NCBI GenBank assembly: GCA_030549775.1 | Contig: CM060176.1 | Coordinates: 97,393,815-97,457,814, forward strand | DNA: 64,000 nucleotides | From: Tamarix chinensis | Taxonomy: Eukaryota > Streptophyta > Magnoliopsida > Caryophyllales > Tamaricaceae | Direction of reading: 5' to 3' | Shown here: one piece after another, positions 25,680 through 38,060 of the stretch | Position numbering within the stretch: position 1 is the stretch's first letter | Layout of the letters: every line of letters begins with the position of its first letter | Translations under genes and position numbers: made by a program | The notes under the pieces: model-generated | The model's database searches: none | What the model saw: the letters and a program-made list of their open reading frames with translations, nothing else | Told to the model about the DNA's origin: nothing

Positions 25680-26700
25680 TATCTTCCTTAATTCTTTTTT
25701 TTTCTTTCTTTTCTCTCCCCCTCTCCTCTTTCTCCCTTCTCTCCCCCATTTCCCCCGACAGGGCCAGCCCACCGACCCAGGTCAGCTCTCTCCCCTCCCC
25801 CCGTCTCGCACGCAAGCCTGGCCTGCTTCTTCTTCGCCCGAACCTCCCGACCGGTTCTGTTTCTTTTCTCCCCCGGACCGACCGGTCCAGCCCCTGTCCC
25901 CTTTTCTTCTTCCCCACGCCCCGCTGTAAATCGCCGCCCTCCCTCTTCTGCGCCGACAACCCCTCTGCGCCGCCTGCACACCTTCTCCCTCTCTTCTGCA
26001 CCGCCCGTCTGTCCCTCCTCGACCGGCCGACCACCCCCACGCCTCACACAGGTCTGCTACCGCCCCTTTCCTTTTTCCTGACCGAACCACAGGTCTGCCA
26101 TGGCAGACCCATGTCCTCCTGCCACCGACGGCCGGCGTGCTAAATTTCAGCCTGCTCGTACCTCCCTCTGCCCTCTCTCTCGATCCTCCCCCATTTTTGA
26201 GCTTATAAGTACCCCCACGAGCCCAGCATCGGGCTCTTTCGAAACCCCACCCAGAAATCACCCTTGCGACATCCCCGTTTCAGATAACCACTCCGTCGTC
26301 GCCGCCCATCGCCGCTGCCCGATCCACCCATGAAATCCTCCCTTGCATCACCCTCCACCAACCTAGTCCTCCCTCACCCCTCGGTTTGCTCTGCACGAGC
26401 CACCCCGGCCATGCAAAGAGCTCTTCCCGATCAGCCTTGCTTCGAGCCCCGCCGCCCTTCTCACCACCGCCCACCGCCGGTGCCGCCACTTCTAGCATCC
26501 CCTCTGCCTCCTAAAATCACCAGGGGAGCTTCCTCTACCTCCCCATATCTTCTTTTTCCCCTGCCACCCTCTCCTCTTCCTTGCTCCTCCCTCCACCACT
26601 TCTCCACCTCTCTTCTCCCCCATCACCGCCGCCGTGCACTATGCGCCGCCGCCTGTGGCACCAGCACCCCTAGGTGGTCCTCTAAACTCCCCAACCCCTA
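25680..26700 (+). other. C/T-rich, GC-rich leader of the solo LTR
   Basis: This is a pyrimidine-rich, GC-elevated block equivalent to the leaders of the other LTRs. The many overlapping open frames on both strands (25675-26701) are low-complexity and mutually exclusive. None shows a protein family motif. Confidence 0.6.
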
Positions 26701-28284
26701 AACCCTTGTTATACAAATGCTAGCTATTTTTAGTAGCATTATTAATATTATTCTTAATGTTATAATTATTGATATTAATATTATTATTTAACCTAACCTT
26801 GAAATATTTATAACTGTTATTATTACTATTATTAATGACCTATAACTCTAGTATTATTATTTTAACATCATTATTGCTATTATTACTAGTATTACTATTA
26901 TCATTATTATTATGGTTATTATTATTACTATTATTTTAGTTCCTTGTCACCATTAGTAATATTATTATTTTAGCCCTAATGGTAAGTTGTGATAAGGGTA
27001 AGGTAGGAAGGCTAGTCAATTTGGTTAGAGGAAAGTTAATCCATAGTCTTTCCCTCTTATAGGCGAATCAAGTCAAAACCCGGAGGAGGCGTAGGAACGT
27101 GCTCCAAGACCGGTGTCGTATTAGGTAAGGATGTGGCTAAGGTTCTTACGTGTTATATGACTTGTATGCCTTGGGTGCCTTATATATATATATCATGTCC
27201 TGTTGTGTATCACATGATTATCCTTAACGTGTTTTTTGCGTAGCGCAGCTTGGAGTTAAGGTACGTGGTATGTGTTTTCTCATGACATGAATGTGATATC
27301 CATACGTGGTGATTATGATGTGTTGTGGCATGATTTTAACCCTCTAGGACATGCATGTTAGGGTGATTATTATTATGACATGGAGATGAAAATATAAAAG
27401 AAATAAATGGGAAGTGAGTTGCTAAAGGGGGGTATGAGGTCGACCAAAAGGAATAAGAGATGAGAACCATGCCTGGGAATTCTAGGGTTTGCATGGGAAC
27501 TTCGAGAGTTTGCATGGGTTGGATAAAGCTTGCATGGGGATGATCGTTACGTGAGAAAAGTTGTATTAAGGTGTAAATAAGCTAAAGGGACAGTTGTGGA
27601 GTGTTTGGAGACTTGGGATGAAAAATAATACGTAGGTTGCTGTAAGGGTGTATAAGGGACCCGATTAGGGTTTTGGGAGAAAGTAGTAATCTGGGAAATG
27701 TGGAAGTAAAAATGATTAAGGGAGAGTGGAGTATGGGTTAAGAGTGGGAATTGTTGTATAAGGGGTGATTATGGGCGTCATGGGAGAGAAGAGATATTGG
27801 GTGAAAAAGAGAGGGGTTACTTGTGGGAGAAGAAAGGTGCTAGGGTTGAAGTGGCCAACTAGGGTTTTTCGGTCACGTGTGGAATCGAGGGGTAAAGTGA
27901 TATGATTTAGGATTGGATCTAAATAAGATGAGGAGTGGGACGATAAATGGAGTAATGGTAGTGTAAGGGAGAGAAAGTTGGGCCACATAGGTCCAATTAG
28001 AGTTTTCAAGGGAAAACCCTAGAGGGAGATAGCATGTGGAGTGGATGTCATGAGGTGTTGGGCCTTAACCCACACCCTTAAGAGTTGGTCTTCATTATGT
28101 GTAAGAGTAAAAGGGGAGTGGATAACGAGGTGTGATAAGGGGCGCAAGAGTCCCAAGATATGGGACGGGCCCTCCTGGGAGGATAAGTGTGGATAAAGTT
28201 AGCCATGCATGTCAAGGGTAAACTACTTTCAAATAAGATATGTTAAGACACTAATTACTTAAAGAGAAAGATGTTGAGCCGGAC

Positions 28285-28630
28285 CCAGACCGATCCACCG
28301 GCGAATAATAGTGGTTAGGGCCGGGGTGCCCTACATGACCGGTCCACCGGCTATAATAGTGGCCAGGCGCATTTTTCTCTGCATGATTTCCGGTCCACCG
28401 GCTATAATAGTGGGGGATTCCGTGCTCAACAAACCGAACGTAATAACGATAAGACATGGGAAAGACACAAAGTAATTACAGTGAAACGTCATGTGAGTTA
28501 GGGCCATACCGGTCCACCGGCGAATAATAGTGGTCAGGTGCGTTTTGCCTTGCATGTCCGGTCCACCGGCTATAATAGTGGCCAGGCGCGTTTTGCCCTG
28601 CACGACCGGTCCATCGGCTATAATAGTGGG
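28285..28630 (+). promoter_or_regulatory. Array of six CCGGT-CC-ACCGG...TAATAGTGG motifs
   Basis: Copies of CCGGTCCACCGGCTATAATAGTGG or the CGAATAATAGTGG variant start near 28292, 28340, 28391, 28506, 28557 and 28605. They fall in two triplets separated by about 90 bp. CCGGT-CC-ACCGG is a perfect 5-bp inverted repeat with a 2-bp spacer. The motif stays conserved while spacers vary, which suggests a protein binding site in the LTR; function is inferred. Confidence 0.75.
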
Positions 28631-28821
28631 GTTTCCGCACTCACATGAATTGATAAAGACTATGCTGTGAATCGACTATATTTACCAGAGATTTAAAGAA
28701 TAAGACTATCCGAACTGTAGCTGGCCTATCATCTATTTTACTACTTATCGCTCACGTGATTTGCCATGAATACTGTGTTGTGTGCTTTGTATGTTGGTCT
28801 TAGCGCATCTGTTACCTTACT

Positions 28822-28877
28822 CAGTACGTAGCGTACTGGCCACCCGTTTCATGGGTGCTGCTCATTCCCATGAGCAG
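28822..28877 (+). other. Two short perfect hairpins in the solo LTR
   Basis: CAGTACG-TAG-CGTACTG (28822-28838) and CTGCTCAT-TCCC-ATGAGCAG (28858-28877) are both perfect inverted repeats. The first has a counterpart at 5375-5390 in another LTR. Confidence 0.6.
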
Positions 28878-29220
28878 AGGATCCACCTGAGTTTGTGCAG
28901 GTAGGAGACGATATCTTCGATGCCTACAACTCTTACGAGGCATCGGGCAGGGCTGAGAGTGGAGCCTAGACTTGGCCTGGGGACCGAGAGCGACATGGCC
29001 GGACTCTCCTTTTCGTTTTTTTACCCTGTATCGTTTTATGTTAGTTCTGTTTTGTTGTACGATACTTTTTATTCCTTGAGAACCTGGTTTATGTACCCCT
29101 TTGGCTTGTAAACCTTTTTTATGCGTACTCTGAATTTTATATTGTGAACTATTTAATTTCCTTACGAATCCTTGTTTTAAGTATTAGCTTTTGTCTGAGG
29201 GTAATCTGTTTTAGCCTTAG

Positions 29221-29266
29221 CACTCAGTATTAGAACAGTAGGAGTGAATCGGTCTGGTACTGAGTG
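29221..29266 (+). other. Conserved LTR 3' stem-loop (copy B)
   Basis: CACTCAGTATTAGA (29221-29234) pairs with TCTGGTACTGAGTG (29253-29266): 14 pairs with two G-U, and an 18-nt loop containing GGAGTGAA. TGGCGGTAACATTCC follows. It lies 103 bp before the LTR end. Confidence 0.82.
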
Positions 29267-29374
29267 TGGCGGTAACATTCCCCATAATTCACGGTTTTCT
29301 TATTTTGCTTCTGTTAAATTCTTTCCTTTAAAACGAAATTTTTCAGTAGTGAATTTTGAGGGTGTTACAGTTGG

Positions 29375-29575
29375 TTATTTTTTCTAGGTAGGCTAGGTAG
29401 GGTTAGTATCATCAGTGTACTAGATTAGTTATTATGGTTTCTTTGAGTATTTGTTCTCATGTTGGTATAAGCAGTTAGTTGTGACCACAAGAATAGAATA
29501 TGATAATTAATGATTATTGTTTATTTATGTGTTTTGTATTTCATTATCCTATGCATATTATTTAGTCTTTTACTA

Positions 29576-29623
<48 letters not shown>

Positions 29624-30276
29624 CACCTATTCTATCTCTTTCTTTATATGAGCCATGTTTATGATGTTATCTCTCTAGGATAGTTGTGTTAATTAGTATG
29701 AGTTTCATATTGATACAACATTTTTATAAATGTTATATCATATGTATCTAATGATGATTATGTTAACTTTGAGGAGTTCCATCTTGTGAAGTGATATGTG
29801 TTTTTTTCTAACGGTTAGGAGATAAAGTTATAGCTAATTTATGGAACACCTATCATGTACCTCAAATTCCAAATATCTCTTTTGAAATCTTCATCCTTTT
29901 TGTTTTCACTTCTCACTATATCTTTTATGTTGTATTATCTAGTATTTATTCTCCATACTTTATTCTTAACTTAATACGTTGAAGTCTTGTGATGTTTCTA
30001 TCTATCTTAGCCTATTTAGTTATTTTATCATAAACGTGTTAGCATTACATTTGATGCAAGAAAGATATAGATCAGACTTGTGCCAAGTATGATAGTAGCA
30101 CCTATTATTTTATATTAATACTTCTGCTTAAAAATATATAAACAAAAAATAATTATTATTTGAGTGTTACATTTGGTGTAGGTTATCCCTCTCATCTTGT
30201 TGGATATGGTGGTAATACCCACTATTTTATTTATATGCTTTAAAAAAAATTCATTGGTAAATTTGAAGGTGCTACA
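29375..30276 (+). mobile_element. 3' part of the older LTR
   Basis: This continues the LTR interrupted at 25321. It contains an (ATT)n run (29579-29622) and the weaker stem-loop CATTTGATGCAAG (30048-30060) with CTTGTGCCAAGTA (30077-30089; 11 of 13 pairs). It ends AATTTGAAGGTGCTACA, a diverged LTR terminus. The text at 29880-30050 resembles 42940-43130. Confidence 0.55.
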
Positions 30277-30640
30277 CAAACCATATAGTAGTTATGCTTA
30301 TAGAATCGAGATATCTTTTTTTAATACAATGACCTTAACCCAAACATATCTATTGTCTGCAAAACCAATTTTATTTGCTTTAGATGAAATTATGTAACTC
30401 TCTTTTATTCTAGTTTCCCAATATTTGTTCTCTAAAACCAAAAACACCCAAATCATCTCAAACCTCTTCATCTCCAACCCCTATATTATGTAACTGGTTG
30501 CACGATGGAGAATTGTGTAAATGATTGCCACGCTATCCATTTTTAAACAAAATATTTAAAATTAAATGTCTGTAATATTGATTGTTAAAAAAAAATTATC
30601 ATTATGTTTCTGTGAATTTTTTGTCCTTTTTATATAAACC
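30277..30640. other. AT-rich DNA without recognised features
   Basis: No terminal repeats, coding motifs or RNA genes are visible. Confidence 0.5.
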
Positions 30641-31098
30641 CATATTGATATACTTTTGAATTAAAATATAACTTTTATATATCTTTCACTATTTTTATGC
30701 CTAACTTTCACCATTATTGTTTCACAATACTTACATTGATCTTTCACCCTTAATGGATTGATCATTCATCATCATTAAGATGATATTTTTGCCATAGAAT
30801 ATAGTTAAGAACTTACTATACATAAATTGGTAGTTTACCATAGCTTAATTGATCTTTCATTGTAATTGAACTGATTTTTTTTACCATTATTGGGCCAATC
30901 TTTCATATTATGTTATATATGCTTTAAAATATTATTTTATGTAACCTTATTTTTTATATTTGTTTTTGTTGAACTTCCGCCATAAAATGTGTATCTTTCA
31001 AAACAATTTGTCGTGATCTTTTATCATAACTTTACAAACATTCACTAGTATTCTTCTAAAATTTTGAAACACATTTTCTTAAAATCTTTCACCATAAA

Positions 31099-31178
<80 letters not shown>

Positions 31179-32640
31179 CATCATTGAACTGCTCTTTCAC
31201 CACAAATATAATCAATGTTTTATAATACATTAATTGCTCTTTTTTTTTTTACCACAACAGAACTAATATTTCACCATAATTGAGCTAGTATTTTACTATT
31301 ATTTTGAATATATTTCAGCATTTTCTTTACAATAATTTTTTACATTATTTTGCTAAACTTTTACCATAAAGATGTTTCTCTTTCACCAAAATGTACTAAT
31401 CTTTCACCACATTTTTACATTTCTTTCACCGATATTATACTAAAATTTCAAAATACGTTTCTCAAAATATTTCACATTAAAGACTCATATCTTTCACCAT
31501 AATTGAATTAATCCTTTATCAACATTGAGGTAATATTTTACCATTAATTATTTTCAAACTTTCATCATAATTAAACCATTTTTTTTACCATAATTGAATT
31601 GATCTTTCTCCAACATTGTGTTGATTATTCACCACTATTTTGAATATGTTCAAAATATTCTTTACTGCAATTCTCTTACATTATTTTATTGAACTTTCAC
31701 CACATATTTTCCTTTTTTTCACACACAATTTTTTTTAATTTTTCCCTTTATTTTTACATATCTTTCATCATTGTTCTACTAAAATTTCAAAACACTTTCC
31801 TCAAAATCTTTCATCTTAAAGACTCATATCTTTCACCATAATTGAATTAATTCTTTATCAACATTGATTTGATCTTTTACCATTAAATATTGTCAAACTT
31901 TCATCATAAATAAACCATTTTTTTTTACCATAATTGAATTGATCTTTCTCCAAATTTGTGTTGATCATTCACCACTATTTTGAATATGTTTAAAATATTA
32001 TTTGCTGTAATTCTTATACATTATTTCATTGAACTTTCACTATATATATACCTTTTTTTTCACACACAAAATGTTTTAATTTTTCCCTTTATTTTTACAT
32101 ATCTTTCATCATTGTTATACTAAAATTTCAAAACACTTTTCTTATAATATTTCATAACAAAGACATATATCTCTCACCATAACTAAACATGTCTTTAATT
32201 AATCTTAAGCTAATCGTTCACCATTGAATATAGTTAATGTTTCACCATGATTGATTAGATCTTTCACCATAACCAAATTGATATTTCCATAGATAATATA
32301 ATAAAATATTTCATCATACATAAACTAATATTTTACAATAACTAAATTAATATTTTGCTTGTCTTTCACCGTTGTTATACATATATTTCACCATTATTCT
32401 GCTAAAATTTACTACATTTCAACACTATTTTAACCATTTTCACCATCATTATACATATATCCCACCATTATTGTACATATATTTTATGATTATTATATTT
32501 ATACTTCACTAGTGTGCTTATTTTACTCCATTATTATATTAAAATTTTTTCATACTATGCTAATCTTTTATGATTGCTATACATATCCTTCATTCTTATC
32601 CTACTAAAATACCATAAATGTTTCTACTAAAAAAAATTCA
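30640..32640. repeat. Field of TTTCACCATAATTGA-like repeats with a 340-bp higher-order unit
   Basis: The words CTTTCACCAT, TTTCACCATAATTGA and TTGATCTTTCAC recur throughout at irregular short spacing. A larger unit is tandemly repeated: the landmark ACTAAAATTTCAAAA occurs at 31439, 31778 and 32119, spacings of 339 and 341 bp, with readily aligned sequence between. No open reading frame, LTR or terminal inverted repeat is evident. The origin is unknown: a degraded satellite or subterminal repeats of a DNA transposon are both possible. Confidence 0.8.
31102..31175. repeat. (AT)37 microsatellite
   Basis: An uninterrupted AT dinucleotide run of about 74 bp lies inside the TTTCACCA repeat field. 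Confidence 0.97.
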
Positions 32641-34375
32641 TGATATTTCATCGCGAAATTTATTTTGATAATCCCTTTTAAAGATATTTAAATTAAAAAA
32701 TATATATTTTGACATAAGTATGATGCCATCAATCACAAAGGGCACCTTGTGTAAATGGTTTCACAATGTAAATTATCATAATTCTCCTAATCCTTAACAT
32801 TTAAGGGTGAAAATTTTTGTTTTCATCTCCATCATTATTGTTGCTAAATTAAGGAGCCCTATAACTATGCATGCAACTCTCACAAATTCATGAAACTTCA
32901 AACCTATTCATTAGTGTTGGCAATCAAATGTTTTTCCACTGACATGAGAAACAAAAGAATTATTCTTAGCTTATGTCAAATCCTTTTCCCATTCTCAAGT
33001 GAAGATGTTGCTTGATTTTCTACCATTTTGGTGAGTCAGATTCAGTAAAGAATTTCTGTTTTGCTATTGCATTTGATTCTGCATGACCATAGAATACATC
33101 AACCGTTTTCCTTGTTATTATACCAACCTCCTCTAAGGAAATAAATCAGAGCATATTGAAGCTAATCATCATCACCCTTGAACTAAAACCCAATATCCTT
33201 ATTCCTCATGCTTCATCACAAACAAGAGTTGGAAATTTGAATATTGAATGCCATAACCATTTGCCCAAAGATACCAATGTTAACATGTAAAGATCTTTGA
33301 AAACAACAAACCTAATTTTTGAATTTTACCCAATCCGTCCATAAAAATTATAAATTACCTAAGCTTCATTGAAACAATAAAAACCAAACCAAAATCAATG
33401 TTCCTCCCGACACTCTAATTCTCAATTTAAACCCATAAAGCCAAAAGAAAAAAAATAGATGAAATCTAAAGCAAAAAATTGAATGTCACACCAAATCGTT
33501 ATGCATTTTACTCTAAATAGTTAAACCAAATAGATGCTACACACTCAAAGAACATGTAGATCCTAACGATAGCCAAAAATTAGAGTTGCATATGATGTAA
33601 TCACTAAAACTTCAACACATAGAAATACATGAACATATCTTGGTTGTTGCATTTATATATCTATAATTTTTATTTTCTATAAAATAATCAAATAAATAAT
33701 GTATACTCAATATCATATCATATTTTTTAATGACTCTCCCGGTAGCCTCTCCCTCATCTATGCAATTGTGAACCTTCAATTTCATAATCGTAAAGTTTAC
33801 TCTTCCCTCACATTTATTGTATTTTGGTCATAATAACACCTTAGTTAAAATCCTTTTTGCCCATATAATATGCATCATCACAACATTTTTCATGTGCATA
33901 TGTGTTTTGCTTTTGTCTTGGTCATTTTAACTGTATGGAGGCCCCATTCACTAAATTTCACTTTATTAACTCAATATCAACAACCATACCTCATTTTGAC
34001 CAAATCACTTTAAAACACTTTAATTGAGAAATTATTGACTACTATGGAGCAAAATTCATCTAAATTTGATAAGAATATTGCCATTTGTATGTTCCAACAA
34101 GTATCTTCATCATATATGAGATTTAGTTTTAGTTTTAGCTTTAGCTTTAGTTTTTTTATGTTGATATTTTATTACAATATGATTTAAATTATTTTAAAGT
34201 AAGTGTGTGTGTGTGTGTGTGTGTATTAATTAGCCTAATTTTTTTCTTTCATAGTATAAATTGTTTTATGAAAATGATTCAAAATTTAATGTTATATGTG
34301 TTGTCAAATTCAACGTTTCATTTTGTTTCTCATATCGCTAATGTGATCCTTTTGTCCCATAAAGATGTTTTTAGA
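32641..34375. other. AT-rich DNA without recognised genes
   Basis: No coding similarity is visible on either strand. The stretch includes TTTTAG/CTTTAG simple repeats at about 34128-34156 and a (GT)n run at about 34203-34224. Confidence 0.5.
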
Positions 34376-35089
34376 TAGATTCAACAAAGTTGACCCAAAT
34401 TGAATAACCCTACCCAATATATGGTCTACACTCAAAAATTTAAATCTGATCTCAACTAAAAAATCTGAACCAGTTTAAACTGATTTAAAACTTACCCAAA
34501 TTTAGCTAACATGATAGTGATCCACATCAAAATGACCCAAATTAAAATAACCCAATGTGGATAGGAGCCTAATAATAACCCGACTCAACTTAAACTAACC
34601 CGAACTTAATCAACCCAAGTTGACTCAACAAGAACTTGACCCATACCAGAAATAATTCCAAACATGATCTAAAGTAAAGTCAAGTTCAATCCACAAAGGT
34701 AATATTTTACCTAATATAGATTGTTACATAAATATCAATAAATTATTTTATTAATAAAATTTTATGTGAGGAAATAATATGCAACCTGCATAAAAAATAA
34801 AGTAAAACCTATAAGACTTTGTCTCCTCACTTTATTTAAATATCATATTAGCATTGACCAGATTAGTTCATAAAATATTCTATCAATTTTAGTATAATAA
34901 TAATTATTATTATAATCGTAAAAATATACTTGCAAATGCAATAATTATAACATATATTATTACAATGAAAATAATAAAATTATATTTATATTTCTTATTA
35001 TCATTATATTTCTAAATTTGAAAATAATAATAATAATAATAATTAGTTATAATGATAATTATGCTTATTATAAAAAACTTGTAATACCC

Positions 35090-38060
35090 CATTTTTATAA
35101 CCATAATTACCCTTTGTAAATTTAACTTATTAATCAATCTTAAATATCCTAAACTCATTATTTCAATCTTTTCACTCATAATTCATTTGTTCCTTCTAAA
35201 TTATTAAATCATGAAAAAATCAATTTATGTGATTAACTATTTTAGTCATTTTACTTTGTTAGTCATCAAATAAAATTCAACACTAGATATTTTATATATT
35301 TTTGGTTTTATAAATGTTTTTTGCATTCATCTGTATCAATTTAAATCCCTTGTTATTCGTTCTCTATGACTTTTCTGTTTTGTTATTTTCATCTGTAAAA
35401 ATAAACTCCAATTCCAAATATATTTATATTTTTGGTTTCCTAAAATTATTTCATGCATTCATATAAATATTCATGAATTTTGGAATGGATTTGCTATTTT
35501 TTTGACAAATATCCATTATTAGACTTTCTTTAGAATTTAATTACCTAAAATTAAATGCAATCAACCTCCAGACTAGTTCTTGTCATCCAAATAGCTCTAT
35601 AACTAAAAATATTTTCTTATTAAGTTACTTGTCACCTAACAAAAAAGTTGGTTAAACTACCACAATCATGTCATTTTATGACATTTTTTTACACACTCAA
35701 TGATAGCCTAATATATTTCTTATGCCTCTAATCCTAGCACTCAAGTGAGACAAAATTCAAATAAAAAACTCAGCCCACACTCTTCCTCATCATATCTAAC
35801 TTTATTTTTCCCAAATCATGCATTCCATTTGAAAACCTTATATAAAGTCACAGATTTCAGCCTTTTTCTTCAGGCTCAACTTTCAGCACTTTGTTCTCTC
35901 TAGTTAATCATCCTCTTCCTTTTTAGTTTGCTTTGGTTTAAATCTACCTATGCATACTACAATTACCCACCCATTATACCTCTAAAATTGAGTTTCTTCT
36001 TCCTCCCTGCCATATTTCCCCATTCTCGACCAACCTGTGTGTTCTTTTATTGTCAATTAGGCTTATCTTTTTTTTCCCCAAATCATTCTTATTTCATATA
36101 TTGATCCCTATATTTTTTCCTCCATTATTTATTGGTTGTGTTTGTTGCATTTCATACTTCATCTAGGCACCCATCTTTTTCCTAGAAAGCATGACCATTC
36201 CTTCTTCTTTTTCCTCTCCTTTTTACCTTACGAAGCTGGGCACTTGTGAACTATTGTTGTTTCTCCATGTGCAGCAATAGTTTTTTTTTCCTTATCCATT
36301 AACCCTCCAACACTTTATAACTTATAGCTTAGTAGTTGTTAGATGTTGTTAATGGTTTTTATGGTGTTTCAAAGTCTCCATATCTAAGAGCACTTTATTC
36401 CATTTTAATTATTTCCTTTCCATTTTCATAATTATTTATTTATGCTAATATAAAATCTTTAAATTTATTTTTTTGATGAACAAGTGGTTTAGAAGAGGTA
36501 TTGCTAGGCTCTTTATTTTAGCTTTACTTGGAGCATAGTCTTGGAACCTTTAGGAAATAGTTTTTTATGTTGAGTGTTATACTATGTTAATCTATGTATG
36601 ATTAGATTTATTTTAAAAATAATCATGAAATAATATATTTGATGATCTTGTATGAATTTTTTTATATTGTTATCATATGTTCATACGCATAAAAATTGGA
36701 TAAAAGAATGATTTCCATGATTTTAACATATTTTATGTTTATTGAAACTGAAACAAATATTTTATTTATACTAAATGAATATTTCATTGGTTAATGATGA
36801 ATATGCATCAGATATGTGAGAAAAATGCCTCAACTTAATTGGTTTGGATCTAGACTTGTTATTTTATGTGCTTTTTGGTTGTTTAAATTATAATTAAGTA
36901 GGTGTAAATTTGGGGTCATTTGGAGTTGAAATGAATTTTAGAGCATAGAGTTTTGCATTTCGTTAAAGGTATTTTTGGCAGTGTAGGTTATTCTTGTGAG
37001 TTTTGAGTGCAACATTATATTCATTTGTTTTTTTTTTACATAAAATTGGATATATAATCTGGTTAGATTTGAGTTGTATGGAAGTAAGTATGAATTTTGA
37101 GAGTTTTAAGGTGATTTTATGTTGATCGAGGCATTTTGATCATTAAGTATTAATTATGAGAATTTGGGATTAAATTGAATAATATGATAAGAATATGAGT
37201 TAAGATGGATGGGTGTAATAATTAGGTGGTGCTAGATGAGTGGACTTAACGATATTAATTAAAAATGGTCATTTTAACTTGTGACGGACATTTTAGATAC
37301 ATAGGGGATTCTAGTAATTTGGTCTTAGTATCCATGGTTAATATTTTCATCCAAAGAAAAATAATTGGTTAAGTGTGTGCCTTTAAGCATGGAATTCACC
37401 CCTTCTAACCATACAATAAATTTATTAGTCTTGATAGCTTTTTAGTTATTTTAGATTTCTTAATTAACTTATTTTGGCATTATGTGTGTTCTCTAGAATG
37501 TTTTTTGATCTTTGGTTGACTTGTGGTTAAATGTTGACCCTTGGCCAATTGTTGTTGTTGTTGTTACTATTGACCCTTATATATGAATAATTAGAACTAA
37601 TGGATTTTGAGAACTAAATTAAAACGAGCCTTTATGTCATGGAACTTGGCTTTAATGTCACAAATATTAAAAATAGGCCTTAATGGCTTGGATATGGGTT
37701 TTTATGTCACTTAAATGGATATAGGTTTTAATGTCACTTGAAATATTGAGCCTTTGTGCCCTAATTAGTCTATGTATTGATTCCTCTTTGGATCTAGTGC
37801 TTGGATAATCAAAATTTAATAAAGAATTTTGAATGTGTTTAATTGAATTGACTAAATAAAATTCTATTTTACCTTATTTTTATTTTACTTAAATATTTAT
37901 TAAAACAATACTTAAAATGAAGGATTAGTAATAAATGGATATAGGTTTTTATCTCCTAATAAATAAATCATAACTTATTAATATAGATAGAAATAATAGA
38001 AGACTTTAATAAATTAAGCTTAAGAATAGAGTATGGATTTTATACTATGGATATTACAAT
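35090..38060 (+). other. LTR body, AT-rich, non-coding
   Basis: This holds T-rich leader-like text (35870-36300), GGGGATTCTAGTAATTTGG-type words (37300) and a (GTT)n run (37547-37567). Short CTTTATGTCA/TTAATGTCAC repeats occur at 37620-37750. I recognise no gene. Confidence 0.5.

Larger units (their letters stand above)
25322..29369 (+). mobile_element. Solo LTR (4.05 kb), plus orientation, TSD GCTGG/GTTGG
   Basis: The LTR starts TGTAATCCCCCCAAAAATTT and ends GAGGGTGTTACA. The flanks are GCTGG (25317-25321) and GTTGG (29370-29374), a 4-of-5 target duplication. Internal order: AT-rich start, C/T-rich leader (25680-26700), ATT-rich zone (26720-26950), AGGGTTTGCATGGG-type segments, motif array (28285-28630), short inverted repeats (28822-28877), stem-loop (29221-29266) and LTR terminus. 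There is no gag or pol. Confidence 0.85.

Noticed and set aside
25675..26701. Several GC-rich frames of 70-160 residues on both strands
   Set aside because: They overlap mutually within the LTR leader and have no family motif.
31045..31230. 61-residue minus-strand frame with IYIYIY repeats
   Set aside because: It is a translation of the (AT)n microsatellite.
32641..34375. Search for a gene on either strand
   Set aside because: Frames are short and no conserved motif could be read.
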